Shown here in pieces: positions 42,561-55,275 of a stretch of 64,000 nucleotides of DNA. The DNA comes from Limnephilus marmoratus (lineage: Eukaryota; Arthropoda; Insecta; Trichoptera; Limnephilidae): NCBI GenBank assembly GCA_917880885.1, contig OU862927.1, positions 34,933,571 to 34,997,570 on the forward strand. Reading direction: 5' to 3'. A program made the translations under genes and the position numbers. How positions within the stretch are numbered: the stretch's first letter is position 1; the number at the start of each line of letters is the position of its first letter. The notes beneath the pieces were generated by a model. The model had not been told where the DNA came from. It saw nothing but the letters and a program-made list of their open reading frames with translations, and searched no databases.

Positions 42561-44574
42561 GTCGGAATTAAAGTTTGGCGTGTACTATAGGTGTAATTTA
42601 ATTCGTACTATTATACCTACGTAAAGTTTTTCGCCAGTGTAATTTTTCCCTGACAAAGGTAATTACTGGTACCAGCGAGAGATCATGTGTGTCGTCATCC
42701 TTCTAGTATCTTTTGTCTTTTTTGTTTTCAAACAAAATGCTTGAGAAGGAAGAAGACGAACCTCGATGATGTTTTGGTTATCCTATTCTGTGCACTATGC
42801 CTATGCGCATTAAAGTCATTTTCTGCGCTTAGGATGCTCCTGTCAGTTTGAGTGCAGTTTCAGTGCCGGCAACCCGGGCGTTTATTTATTTATTTATTAT
42901 TTTCTTTTTTTAAAGTTGCCGGTAACCCGGGCATCCATTAACATCAATAGTTATTTACAGAAATATGCGCTACCCGACTCACTAGACAATGTCTGTTCTG
43001 AGCATACATTGATCTTAATTAGGAAGTTCTTTGTATTGCCGACAGACGCGGAAAGAGGCAGTCACAAGTTGGAGATATAGGCAATTGAATATATTCAACT
43101 TATACGTAGAATATAGACATACCATGGAAGATAGAAAAACAGTCTGCAATAGTTATTATATGGTGAGATTATTTCAGCAGCCCACACAATTAATAAACCT
43201 GTATGTGAAATATTACCTAATCAATATTAATGTGGGTACCTATTTAAGGTAAATTCTTTGAACTACATTATGGTTGTTTATATATAATAATAAAATATTT
43301 CGTTCTCGCGATCCCATCAATAGTGAATGAGATAGATAAATAAGGAATAAATACAAAGCTGCGGTTCCACTAACAAAAATTGTTTTATGTTTTTTTTCCC
43401 TTCTTAATATTATATCTTCCGAAACACAAAAAAAATAATCAACTGGAAGGGAAAATTTTTATCAGACGTGTTTTTTTACGAAATTCATAAACTGCCAGCT
43501 TACGCAATAAGTAATTAAGCTCAAACAATTTAATTTTTTTGGTTGGATCCCAGTTTTAACCCCCAGACAAATAAAATTGAATTCCTACATGAAAATACTT
43601 CGTTAAATAAGGTAAGACTAGGTGGAGTTATTTAGGTGTAAGACTTTTTGAGAACTGACTAGGCTAAGCAAGGTAAATCACGTAATGAAGTTTAAAAGTT
43701 CCTGTATATTATTTTTCTGTAAAAAAACCTCACGTCAGTTTGATCCGTTTTCTATTTTAATTCATTATATTAATTTAATTCACTATTTTAATTTATTATA
43801 AAAATGATGTTTTAGACATTATTCCACGTGTAATCTCAAGACATGCAGGTGTGTTTCCCATAGCGTTTTACGACAAAGAGGCTCCCACCGTAGCCAAACC
43901 ATTCCCACGCAGCTTGAAACTACGTATTACGGTAATCTTACCTAGTTATATATCTTTGCATTCACCGCCATCCCAATGCTATGATTATTACTCTCATATT
44001 AAATAAACATTTAATCCATATCCGGAATAAAAGCACTGACATGTGGGTAGATCAATGAAAGAAAAGACGGAATGTTAAAGTAACAAAGATGCACATTTAT
44101 TCTTTAATCTCAAACATTAAGGGTAGAGCATGATTATCGTGTTATTGAATCTACAGGGGTGGTTGACTACTTTAGGTAAATCAATTAATGTTAAACTATA
44201 TTCTCGGAACATGTGGTATCAACAAAATGGTTGCATTTCATTAGAAAATCCTGAAGGGCGCCTGTACAGATAAACTATACATATTTAGAAAGGATTAATT
44301 AAACGCTAATGATTTATTAAGCCAAAGTTAAAACTATCTCGTGATGGTTTATTATAAATTATTTCGCTCACGTGTGTTTCGGCCATGACCTTTGACGGCT
44401 TGTAGTCCAGCTGTTACACCAAGTACTCCCAGGAACCAACTGACGAACCTACCGAAACTTCTCGCAATTACCCTCTTACCGGCGCCTGTACATTAACGGC
44501 CGGCTGTCAATTCTATCAGGCACCCGCGTGGCTACAACACTCCGTCTAAATTAGGCTAGTACTCGCCCAAACTG
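42561..44574. other. intergenic, nothing recognised
   Basis: Mostly AT-rich with an (ATTT)n run at 42881-42903 and a GC-richer stretch at 44330-44570 just before the LINE 5' region. The open frame at 43031-43252 has no motif. No gene supported. Confidence 0.5.
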
Positions 44575-45139
44575 TTGCACCATAAATATTAAAGTAAATA
44601 AAAATACAAAAGATAATAAATAAAAATACAAAGTACAAAAGAAAAACTTAAATAAAAATTCAAACTATAAAAGAAAAACTTAAATAAAAATACAAAAGAT
44701 TATCTACATAAAATAATCTAAATATGAAATATTACAAACATAAGTGTCTATGGATAACCGCTAAGGAACAACACCTAACTCTGACAGCTCCAATTTTAAT
44801 TGCAAAATAAGTGACAATTAAGAAAAAAACACTACAAAAACACAAAAAAAAAACAAAAAGCCAGTGATTCGTTAAATACAGTGAGTTTATTTGTTAGTGG
44901 CAGTGCTAAATATCTAGAAATCTCGTCTAAAAAAAAAAACAAAAAAACGAAACAAGATATTATAAACCACAGACAATTTATGTAATATACAAAAAAAAAA
45001 AAAAAAAAAAAGTGTCATTTCTGCCATAGACAATACAACAAAATTATTAATAAAATAAATTGTATGGGGCATTTGTGAACAAACAAACAAATCCAATATT
45101 TAAAACTAATTAACCTCAAGGACCAAAAAAAAAAAAAAA

Positions 45140-45893
45140 ATGCCCCCTAAAAATGATATGGATCAAAAATTTGAAAACTTCAAAGAACAACTACTACAAA
45201 CAATGAGTGATAGAATCGACCTTCAACTAAGAAATTTTATAAAGACAGACATAAATAAATTGTTTTTGGATATTAAAAATGAAATACAAGACTTAGTTAA
45301 GAGTGTAGAATTCTGCACAAACAAAATTGATGATTTTGAGAAAGAAATAAAAAGAACAAATGATCACCAAAAAAAAAATGAAGCGAAAATCGAGGAATTG
45401 CAAAGAGAGGTAAAAAATCTCAAATTAACTGTAAACCACATCCAACAAAGCGCGTGAAAATTCTATCGAAATACAAGGAATCGAAGTACAGAAAAATGAT
45501 AATGTACGAAAACCCATTGAACTACTGATGTCGGCCCTTGACTGCAGCGACCTATTAAAAAATAATTCTTTGGTAAACTACTATAACAATCCGGCCAAGC
45601 GGACTATTTCCATCCAATTCAATTCAAAAGAGACAAAGGATAAGGTAATTAAACAAAAAAAAATTAAAGGAACACTTACCCCTCAAGAAATGAAGTACTC
45701 GGAGTCAACACAGAAAATCTTCATCAATGAAAAATTAACGCCAGCAAATAAACATCTCCTATGGTTAGCCAAATCAACAAAAGCATTTGGATACAAATAT
45801 GTTTGGACGAAGGACGGACAAATCTTACTTAGAAAGGGCGACGACTCGCCTATAATACGCATAAAAGATGCAAACGACATACCATTGCATTAA
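45140..45893 (+). pseudogene. LINE ORF1 (one frameshift)
   Basis: ORF1 of the LINE, which in this clade encodes an RNA-binding chaperone-like protein. The first 105 codons (45140-45457) form a charged, coiled-coil-like segment (DFEKEIKRTNDHQKKNEAKI, then EELQREVKNLKLTVNHIQQS). The frame then hits TGA, while the frame one base over reads ARENSIEIQGIEVQKNDNVR and continues openly to 45893, so a single-base indel lies near 45450. The C-terminal part (FINEKLTPANKHLLWLAKST, then a GYKYVWTKDGQILLRK stretch) resembles the FP25K-like C-terminal domain common in insect LINE ORF1s. The start ATG follows an A-run at 45124-45139. ORF2 begins 47 bp downstream. Confidence 0.85.
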
Positions 45894-45940
45894 TCACATA
45901 CTGGGACAAGAAAAAGGAAGAAATTTTATAATCTGTGAAA

Positions 45941-48612
45941 ATGGATCACACTGATGATTTTACGTTAATAGACACAAAGGTATGTGAAGATACTACAGAA
46001 CTAAATAACTACATAAATGAAGGAAATACTGACTTCAACATAGTAAATTTAAATATCCGCAGTATTCATAAACATTTTGATGAATTTTGTATTTTCCTCA
46101 ACTCTCTAGGATTTAAACCAAATGTTATTATACTTACGGAAACGCAAATGCGTGAACTAATCCCTTACTCCATCTCTGATTATAAGACTTACTCACTTCC
46201 TTCAAAACATACTTCGCATGACGGTCTAACGATTTTCTATAGTGCACATAAAATAACTGATGTAATAATAAATATCCCAAAATTTAAGTTTTCTAATGCC
46301 ATACATTTATCATTCAAGCTAAACAGTAAAAAATACTCTATAATTGCTGTTTATCGCTCCCCTTCTTTAGATTCTAAATCTTTTATCACAGAATTAAAAT
46401 ATTTCATAAACGAAAATAATTGCAACCAATCAGATTTCTCATTTATCGTAGGGGATATAAATATTAACATAGAACATTCTATCCTGAGCCCAATTGCAAA
46501 TGAATATCTAAATGTTATATACAGCGAAGGATATCTATCTTATATAAATAGCCCTACCAGATACGGTTCTTGTCTTGATCACATATTTCTTAAAACCAAT
46601 AAAAATTGTATACCCAAATCAGCTGTCCTAAAAATTGATATAACCGATCATTTCCCAACTTTTTTCGGTCACAGTACTTTAAAGTATCATCATACAACTA
46701 AAGCCCAACAAGTGGGAAAAAATAAAATTAACCTTCAAACCCTAAACAGTTTTTTAAAAAAAGAAACTTGGAACTCAGTTTTAACCAATGATGACCCAAA
46801 TCAATCACTATACACCTTCTATTCAATATTAAATGATAATATCAAGAATAGTCTTGAACCAATACCAATACCTAGAAGCAAACATAAAAAAATTAAACCA
46901 TGGATCACGCGTGGTTTGATAATTGCAAGCCAACACAGGAACAAACTGTACAAAATTTACAAAAATCATGAGAATTATTGTATGGCTAAAAACATTCCAC
47001 CCAATGAAAATTTACGACAGCAATACATCATTTATAGAAATTTTTTCAATATTCTTATAAAAAAATGTAAACAAGAGTATTATACTAAACAATTACAAAC
47101 AGCTGATAATGATTCTAAAAAAACCTGGCAAGTCATAAATGAAATAACTAATAGAAAACATAAAGCAAAAACATTCCCTGAAAAAATTGTCACAGATGAT
47201 AAAATAGTCATAACGGATAAAAGAAATATTGCAAATAAATTCAATGATTTTTTTACAAATGTTGCTTCAGATATAATAAATAACAATCCCTCTTTTCAAA
47301 ACCATATACATCAATACACTCAAATGGACGAACACTCTGAAAATAGTCCTAATTTAACCCAATTTAAACGTATTACCGAATCTGAAATAATAAAACACAT
47401 TGACAATCTTAACACAAATACAGCCAATGGACCAGATGAATTAAGCGCCATCGCTATCAAATCTATTAAACAACACATTTCGAAGCCCTTGCAACACATT
47501 TTTAATTCCTGTTTTGAAAAAAACGTTTTCCCAGACGCATTTAAACTCTCCAATATTGTACCAATACATAAATCTGGATCAATCTCTAAACTTGACAATT
47601 ACAGACCAATATCGCTAATATCCCAACTAGCGAAGATATTAGAAAAAATTATTAAAATACAAGTACTAGAGTTTCTAGAATCAAATGCACTTTTGTCCCC
47701 AAATCAATATGGTTTCAGAAAAGGTCTTAGTACAGATGACGCTTTATTTAATCTAACAAAAAATATATACACCAATCTTGACTTAAATATGAAAAGCTTA
47801 ACAATCTTTTTAGACCTAAAAAAAGCGTTTGATACCGTTAATCATAATAAACTGATTAGAAAACTAAATAATATTGGAATTAAAAATAATTGTCTGTCAC
47901 TATTAACAAATTATTTACTTGATCGCAGACAATGTACAAAAATTGGTGATAATATTAGTAAACCAGAATATGTGAGACATGGGGTTCCACAAGGTACAGT
48001 TATCGGTCCATTATTGTTCCTAATTTATATCAATGACCTGTGTAATATCAGTATTCCGGGAAAACTATTCTCGTATGCTGATGATACTGCTATCACAGTC
48101 CATGGTAAATCATGGAAAGAAGTCTCTGAAAACGCAAATAAGTGCACATCCGTTGTCAAAGAATGGCTAAACCAAAACCTCCTAACTCTGAACTGTGAAA
48201 AAACTATGTATATTCCTTTCTATAATACCAAAAGGGCGGCACCCTTAACTCACCTAAATATAAGGTTTCACAACAATTCTTGCAACCCTGTTTTGTGTTC
48301 TAACTGTATAGAAATGAATTCGGGGAACACAATTAAATACCTAGGAATTATTATAGACAGCCAACTAAAATGGACAAATCACGTAGAAAACCTTGTAAAT
48401 AAACTTAGGTATTTGACGTACATTTTTAAACGATTAAATAACATAGTTGATATTAAAAGAATGAAACTGGTATATCATGCATTGGTGCAATCATCAATAT
48501 CTTATGGAATAATTGGATGGGGGGGTATTTATGATACCCATATTAAGCAACTAGAAATTACTCAAAAATTAATAATAAAAATAATGTTGCATAAAGATGT
48601 TACCTACCCCTC
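45941..48612 (+). pseudogene. LINE ORF2, endonuclease-RT, main part
   Basis: About 890 codons of an uninterrupted polyprotein. The N-terminal APE-type endonuclease has FNIVNLNIRSIHKHFDEF, VIILTETQ, FIVGDININIEHS, RYGSCLDHIF and ITDHFPTFF in order (residues about 30-235). The reverse transcriptase has FKLSNIVPIHKSGSISKLDN, YRPISLISQLAKILEKI, QYGFRKGLSTDDALF, LTIFLDLKKAFDTVNHNKL, GVPQGTVIGPLLFLIYINDL and catalytic YADDTAITVHG (Tyr near residue 712, 48074). A connection region NTIKYLGIIIDSQLKWTNHV and YGIIGWGGIYDTHI follows. The first ATG in the frame is 45941. The frame is cut after a TYPS codon run at 48612 by the LTR of the BEL element; downstream codons up to 48627 are LTR sequence. Catalytic motifs are intact, so inactivation is by insertion (plus the ORF1 frameshift). 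Confidence 0.93.
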
Positions 48613-49030
48613 TGTAAAAAATTGAGGTCTTCACTTAGGAGATTTCTTTTGGGCAGACTGGTTTTTTATAAATGAAGCACTTTTTTGTTTTAACATTAAG
48701 TTCTTGAATTTTTATTGTTATGATTTGATATTTATAAACTTATAACTGACGACAATAACTTTCCCCACCCAACGGACAAGGGTTCAATACTATTTTAAAT
48801 TCTTAGTGCAAGTTTTCGTAAAGAAGTAAGTTAATTTTACTAATACAAGCCTTTTTATAAGACTTTCGTACCTCTATATTTCCCTTGTTTGTTGTGTGAG
48901 AGAGACAAAAAATAAAACATGATTCTATCGACATCTAACAAACAAATCAGACAACTCTTGGATCGCAATCCAACCTTTGATAGTAACTCAACTGCATAAT
49001 TGGTTTGCGTCCTGGGTTTAATTCTAAACA
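48613..49030 (-). repeat. BEL/Pao LTR (3' LTR in element orientation)
   Basis: 418 bp, bounded by TG and CA (tgtaaaaaattgaggtcttc ... ttctaaaca on the plus strand). It appears identical by eye to 54524-54941. Directly inside it, on the element strand, lies a purine-rich ggggcggagaa stretch, a plausible polypurine tract. Confidence 0.93.
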
Positions 49031-49790
49031 TTCTCCGCCCCAAAATGGGCAGATATTTATTTTGAAATATCGAATCCATTTTTCTGCAAATTATACAAAT
49101 AACATTATGCAAACAAATTATGAGCCTAAATTAAATATTGACTTTGCTCAAATCAAATTCAAATTCATTAAATTAATTTTAAAGTTATTCAATAACATAA
49201 CACACTAAGATAATAATTCCAAAAACAAACTACATTTTTAAAAACAAACAGAAACCATAACAATAATTACATATAGACATATAATATAGATGGCACAAAC
49301 ATATCTCGGTAGGTTTCCTGGTCATCCTTCCTTCCTTCCTCGGGAAAAAATTAAATAAAGATAAATCATCCTTCCTTCCATAGTTCATTGCCACATTTGG
49401 AATTATTACAATGTCTTTCCAGATATATTTACATATGCAGTTTGCAATTCTAGCCAGCAGGCTATGTTGGTTTATAAGCGTTCATTAAGTGGTTTTATCC
49501 TTTTTTTTTAAATATATGGATCTACAATCCTTTTTGTTTTATTATTTTTTATATCACTCCCTACCACACTCAAGATTTTATTGCTCCACATTTATCCGCA
49601 TTTTGTACACTGATTTTTACTTTTAATTTATTATTATATCTTCCTTTTGTCCTTTTTGGTTACTTTTAACGTACAAATTTTTATATTGTTTTTTTACTAT
49701 TTATTGGTTTATCTTGTTTTATGCACTCATTGTTTTTTTTCATAAAGCACAAGTCCTTTTTTTTATTTTGTGCTTACATAGCGCCTGGTC
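49031..49790 (-). other. BEL/Pao 3' non-coding region
   Basis: AT-rich sequence between the integrase-end remnant and the 3' LTR. No open frame is supported. Contains ccttccttcctt-type simple sequence near 49328-49380. Confidence 0.6.
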
Positions 49791-49799
49791 CGTTGTCGT

Positions 49800-50868
49800 C
49801 TATTGGCAATAGAACAGCTTCGAAATTGCCCTCTGAGTGGTTCCATGCGATGTTCTGAAAGTCGCCACACGTACTTTCCCGTCAGCGCCTGGATGGACTG
49901 CAATCACACGTCCGAGTTTCCACACACATGGTGGTAGGTTGTCTTCCTTCAAGACCACCATATCGCCTGGTTTTAGTTGCGCATTAGGTCCGCTGGTCCA
50001 CTTCGTTCTGTCTTGGAGCTGAGCCATGTACCTCGATCAAAAAACATCGTATTAGCAAGGAATTTTTTTTTTTTATATTTATTCAGTCCGTTGACTGAAA
50101 TATTTTGTAGATCTTGTTCCGGAATTACTGCAAAGCTTCCACCAACAAGAAAGTGACCGGGACTGAGGGAAATTAGGTCATTTGGATCATTTGACAATGG
50201 GGTAAGAGGTCTAGAATTTAAACAAGATTCAATCTGACACAAAACGGTATTAAATTCCTCATATGTTAATAAGGAGTTACTTGCTAGCCGTTTCAACTGA
50301 TATTTAAACAGATTTCATTCTGACTTCTCAAAGGCCTCCAAAGTGCAGCGCCCTTGTCGGAATGTACCCCCATTGAATTGATAGCCCTGATAATGATTTT
50401 CCGATAGTAGGTAGTAGCATTATCTGAAAATAATTTACTCGGCCTTCCACTACGCTCGATAAAACGATTCAAGGCATTTAAAAAACTTTCTGTATTCAAA
50501 GACAGTTCAAGTTCTAAGTGTATGGCTTTTGACACCACACATACAAATAAACATACATAAGAAAAACACCAATAACAAAAATATATAAGCTCCCTTTCGG
50601 CTGGAAGGTCTGCCATTATTTGCTGCATCGTGTATTAGATCTATAACACATTATACATTTCCTTATTATCATTTTCACAAAATTTTCCCATTATTGGCCA
50701 GAACTTCAACCTGATTATTGCCAATAAGGCTTGAGTACCTGCATGCAAATGTAAATGATGGTAGTTTTTTACAATTAATTCGGTTAAATTATGATGTGGT
50801 GGCAGCAAGATTGGATGTCGTTGATTTATTGACAGCAATTTCCTTCGGAAAGCCTGCCGCCTACGCAA
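49800..50868 (-). pseudogene. BEL/Pao integrase and C-terminal domain remnants
   Basis: Four broken minus-strand frames. 50641-50868 has the H2C2-type zinc segment (ELIVKNYHHLHLHAGTQALL then AIIRLKFWPI). 50293-50628 holds an integrase core piece (VSKAIHLELELSLNTESFLN, RSGRPSKLFSDNATTY, where the SDNAT block carries the second catalytic Asp). 49973-50296 continues with CQIESCLNSRPLTPLSNDP and LSPGHFLVGG. 49800-50027 gives the C-terminal domain (PGDMVVLKEDNLPPCVWKLG, then RVIAVHPGADGKVR). Frameshifts and stops lie between all four, including within the integrase core, so no functional integrase is encoded. Confidence 0.9.
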
Positions 50869-53165
50869 AATAAATCATTATGTAAATAAGGATTTAGTAG
50901 AGAGATGTAGTTCCTGAAAATATCCAAATCTTGCGTTACTGTTGCCAACACTACAGTTTTTGTTTTCACCTCAGGTGGATCTATGTACGTAGATTCTCCG
51001 CATGGCCAACTGGATGGTGCAAGAGTTAGCCAATCGGGTCCGTGCCACCAAATGGTGGATGTCAATAATTGAGAAGTCCTAATATCTCTGGATAGTACAT
51101 CCGCAGCATTATCTTCTGATATCACATGCTTTTGACAAATGATTCTCCTAGGTATCTTCACATTATATATCTGCGGCAATTCTTCCATATAAGCTCTCCA
51201 AACTTTCCAAATGTCAGGAGATATATCTTCAACCCACTGAGTTTTGTTCTGCCACAGACGTTGCATTAGTAGCTTCGCTACTATCGTTACAGGTCTTATC
51301 AGACCCGGGGGATTAAAAATGGATGCTATGTAGGATAACATCCGTCGTTTGCTTCTACTTAGCAAGCAATCTTCTTCACCACTGTCACCCGCCATCAAGT
51401 CATCCATGTAAAAAATTTCTTTAAGAATGTGACTAACCTTGGGATTTGTGCCTTGATTTTCATTTCCTAGCCGCTCCAAACATCTTGTGGCTAAGAATGA
51501 TGATCCCAGACCGTAGACTGTATTCAATCGATAATGTTGAATCTCCTCGCTGGGTGCGTCTCTCCAAAGGATACGTTGTAAGTCCCTATCCTCTGGCTGC
51601 ACTAATATCTGCCGGTACATTTTTTCTTTGTCGGCTGTTAACTCGTACTGATGTTTTCTGAAATTCAACAGATGTGCACATAAATCCTTTTGCAATGTCG
51701 GCCCAATCATGAGGGCATCATTTGGGATAATTCCAGTTGAGGATTTAGCTGATCCATCGACTACGACTCTGGTCTTTCTAGTTGTACTAGATTCCTTGAT
51801 CACCGCATGGTGAGGCAGATAATAAGGTATTTGATTTTGTGACAATGGTTCACATTGCGTCATATGACCTAAGTCTTTGCACTCCTGCATAAAATTCTTG
51901 TAATCTTTCATTAATTCTGGGTTTGAGGCTAATTTTTTCTCCAAATTATACAATCTCTTCTCCGCCATAGGGAGACTTTCGCCTAGCTGTTTCGCACAGG
52001 GGCGTTGTATTAAACTTACAATGAAACGGCCTCTGCCATTTCTTTTATGAGCAGCTGTGAAGCTTTCTTCACACGCTTGCTCCTCGTGATTCCTATGTTC
52101 AATAGGATTTAGCTCCTCTAATTTCAACAAATTTTCAATTTGCTTATGTTTTAAGTTGAGTGAAAGATTACAAATTTCTACTGGCCCCTTTTCTGAAGTG
52201 AAGATGGGTCCGGAATCTTGAATCTTCATCCGGTCAGAGTGCAGAGTCTCCCTGAAAGTGTCAGCCCCGATCAACATGTCTATCGGGCCGGTTTCATTAA
52301 TGTTTGGATCTGCCAATTGCAATCCTTGGGGGATGCCGGTGCCTTTTTCCTGAAATGAGATTTGCGGTAGATTACTGGTCACCTCCGACAATACTAGGCA
52401 TTCAATCCTCTTTGAATATGGTGAATAATTGGAAGATATTTCCAAATCCACAATGTTTTTAATATGCTGTATTTCATTATGAATTCCGGTAATAGGGATA
52501 TCAGCCTTTCTGCTGGATGATTTTAATGCGCAATTTTTAATAATAAGTCCTCTTGAAGAAGTATCACTTCCCTGATGACTTTGCATTTCTTCATTTTGTA
52601 AATGTAATAAAGTGTTGTGTGAATTCGCTCCACACTTGTGACAACTATATTTACTTTTACAATCCGGAAATTTATGTTCTACCGACAAACATTTCAGACA
52701 AGCATTCAAACGATGTATTGTTGTCAATCTATCCTCTATTGCTAAATTTAAAAACTTTTGACAATTATAAGTTTTATGATTTTTATTACAATAAATGCAA
52801 TTGTGCTCATAATCTTCTTTGAACCGAGGTGGTTCAAAGATTGAAAGTTTGATAGAATTGATGATTTTACCGGTTTCGTTGAATTTATCCTTGGCCTTTG
52901 TCAATACAATATAATATAAATTTTCAAACATTTCTCGCTCGGTTCCATTTTTTAATTCATCCGGCAATAATGTCTCTATTTTATCTTGGAGTTTTCTAAA
53001 GACATCTAGAATAGGTTCGATTCTTTTCAAACGTATTTCGATTTCCGAATTTAACAACTCTTCCCCATCCAAGTAATTGCTAAATCTAGACAATTTTCCC
53101 TTACATATGCCGCACTGGGCAATTAAATATTTCATTAATTTTATACAAAACCGGGACCAGCTCAT
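50826..53165 (-). pseudogene. BEL/Pao gag-protease-RT polyprotein remnant
   Basis: A 779-codon open frame in Pao order. The gag-like N-terminus (MKYLIAQCGICKGKLSRF) is followed by Cys/His knuckles (CIYCNKNHKTYNCQKF; CLKCLSVEHKFPDCKSKYSC). An aspartic-protease-like stretch near LADPNINETGPIDMLIGAD lacks an obvious early catalytic D-S/T-G. The RT region has RVVVDGSAKSSTGIIPNDAL, ELTADKEKMYRQILVQPEDR and YMDDLMAG. After the YMDD block the frame jumps to RRMLSYIASIFNPPGLIRPV, and later to HVISEDNAADVLSRDI, so large parts of the RT thumb and RNase H are missing although the frame stays open. The ATG at 53165 lies inside the arm of a foldback element, so the native start may be a later Met (residue 12). 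Non-autonomous as it stands. Confidence 0.9.
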
Positions 53166-53833
53166 TTTACACTAAAAAAAATAAATTTTTACGCCAGTAG
53201 ATAGGTAATAATTAGATGTAATTAATTCCGTGAGCGGAAATTGAAAAAAATGTACACTATCGTTAATTTCTTAAATTTAAAAATACGAAAATGTCATTTT
53301 TCAAAGTGCAAAAGCGGTAATATGCACTTTTTCACGAAAAAACACTTTGCAGAAGTTGAATAATTGTTAGAATTACGTATTTCGGAAACTTTTTGCATTG
53401 GGGGAGGCGGAAAATGATGCATTTTAAATTTCAATTGCGTAAAATCAAAATTCACTTCGCGTCTTCGAAACTGACATGGCGTGGCCGATCTGTCACACAA
53501 GCCCGCTAGACAAACCCTGCGTAGCCAGACAAACTATTTAAAAACGTAGGCTGTTTTTTAAAGTTAAGATAATATTCACAAGCCCGCTATACAAACCCTG
53601 CGTAGCCAGACAAACCATTTAAAAACGTAGGCTGTTTTTTAAAGTAAAGATAACAACATGGAGGTCATTGAAAAATGACATTTTCGTATTTTTAAATTTA
53701 AGAAATTGACGATAATATACATTATTTTCAATTTCCGCTCACGGAATTAATTACATCTAATTATTACCTATCTACTGGGGTATATAATTATTTATTTTTG
53801 TCCAAAATGAGCTGGTCCCGGCTTTGTATAAAT
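53128..53833. mobile_element. foldback element at BEL gag start, copy 2
   Basis: Inverted arms of about 155-180 bp: left from ttttatacaaaaccgggacc through cagtagataggtaataatta and aattccgtgagcggaaattg to gaaaatgtcatttttc; right is the mirror, ending agctggtcccggctttgtat. The interior has two tandem copies of a roughly 84-bp unit (acaagcccgctagacaaacc ... aaacgtaggctgtttttta) near 53497 and 53580. The central block tttgcattgggggaggcgga relates it to the foldback element at 32205-32988. Confidence 0.85.
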
Positions 53834-54523
53834 TTACCCAAAACACTAGATCACTAGATGCATGTATTCAACAACAAGAAAATCTATTGTTATTATTTTG
53901 TTATGAAAGTTCGCGACTCGATCTGACTTTACAAATGGCGTGCGCCTGCTTTACCGACTGGAAAAACACTTCGGAGTCAAACCAACGTCCAACGATCGCT
54001 TTCAGATTGTTTGAATAATCAATTAATACATTTCATGTATTATAATAATTATCCTTCTGTTTTTTGCCGTAGCATAATCATATGACTACCCACAAAAAAC
54101 CTTGTTAGTTTCAGTTGCAAATAAAACAACGACGTTACTTCGTACCCGTCGCCTGCTTTATCGACAGTATCGAAAACATCAAAATCAAAACTCAAGACAA
54201 AACAATGAAAAGACAAATTCCGATCTTTATGTTTTTTTTTTGCGACACTATAATCATAGCCAGCCACAAAAATCTTGCCAATATCAATTGAACGATTAGT
54301 CCGTTGCTAATTTTTATACAACAATAAAATACCGAAGTGGTCTAACCGAATTTGTTTTTTCTATGAGAAATGGATAAAAAATGGGATGGTCACTTGCCCT
54401 TGTTGAAGATCCGCTTCATCAGAATTCTCCTAGTTTATTGCTGGTTCATGTCTGGCTTTCATTGATTTTTTGATCTGGATTCCAGGTATCCGCTCGTGGG
54501 ATCAATCCGCTCGAAGGATCAAA
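53834..54523 (-). other. BEL/Pao leader region
   Basis: Non-coding stretch between gag and the 5' LTR. The sequence next to the LTR on the element strand reads tttgatccttcgagcggatt, the position of a primer-binding site, although it does not start with the usual TGG. Confidence 0.6.
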
Positions 54524-54941
54524 TGTAAAAAATTGAGGTCTTCACTTAGGAGATTTCTTTTGGGCAGACTGGTTTTTTATAAATGAAGCACTTTTTTGTT
54601 TTAACATTAAGTTCTTGAATTTTTATTGTTATGATTTGATATTTATAAACTTATAACTGACGACAATAACTTTCCCCACCCAACGGACAAGGGTTCAATA
54701 CTATTTTAAATTCTTAGTGCAAGTTTTCGTAAAGAAGTAAGTTAATTTTACTAATACAAGCCTTTTTATAAGACTTTCGTACCTCTATATTTCCCTTGTT
54801 TGTTGTGTGAGAGAGACAAAAAATAAAACATGATTCTATCGACATCTAACAAACAAATCAGACAACTCTTGGATCGCAATCCAACCTTTGATAGTAACTC
54901 AACTGCATAATTGGTTTGCGTCCTGGGTTTAATTCTAAACA
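54524..54941 (-). repeat. BEL/Pao LTR (5' LTR in element orientation)
   Basis: 418 bp, same length and apparently the same sequence as 48613-49030, with TG...CA ends. Identical LTRs mean little time since the integrated copy was formed, in contrast to the worn interior. Confidence 0.93.
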
Positions 54942-54944
54942 ATT

Positions 54945-55275
54945 ATTTTATTCTATGCAATTATTCCAAGAAGCTGAACTCTTAGATATAAGAAAAATCT
55001 ACTGTATGCAATGTCTGAAATATATATTTTCACGAAATGTATATTTTACAAAAAACGAAAAACGCTCCAGCAGTAGAGTAAATAATGCATTTGAGGTTCC
55101 CCTATGCAAAACTAGGCTTGCGCAAAGACATGCTTTTTTCATTGCACCAAAAATCTATAATGCACTGTATCAGACTATAGAAATTAAATCTAAAAACATA
55201 TCCTCCTACAGCATATACAAAAAAATTATAAAGACTTGGGTAAATACAAATGACACAAATACCTACCTGCTATAA
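54945..55275 (+). pseudogene. LINE ORF2 C-terminus, resumed after BEL element
   Basis: The open frame ending in TAA at 55275 carries QLFQEAELLDIRKIYCMQCL, FSRNVYFTKNEKRSSSRVNN and TRLAQRHAFFIAPKIYNALY. This matches in order the C-terminus of the truncated LINE at 25658-26446 (LFAKIRVLDIQQLFIKISIC; FAQRQFWYIAPKMYNAL). It is the missing end of ORF2 from 45941-48612. The first codons of the open frame (54916-54944) are LTR sequence. Confidence 0.92.

Larger units (their letters stand above)
48613..54941 (-). mobile_element. BEL/Pao LTR retrotransposon, decayed interior
   Basis: A minus-strand element of 6.3 kb: 5' LTR 54524-54941, leader with an inserted foldback element, gag-protease-RT frame 53165-50826, integrase remnants 50868-49800, 3' LTR 48613-49030. 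It sits inside ORF2 of the LINE. The 5-bp flanks ccctc and attat do not match, and about 11 extra bases lie between the right LTR and resumed LINE coding sequence, so the usual 5-bp target duplication is not visible. Confidence 0.93.
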
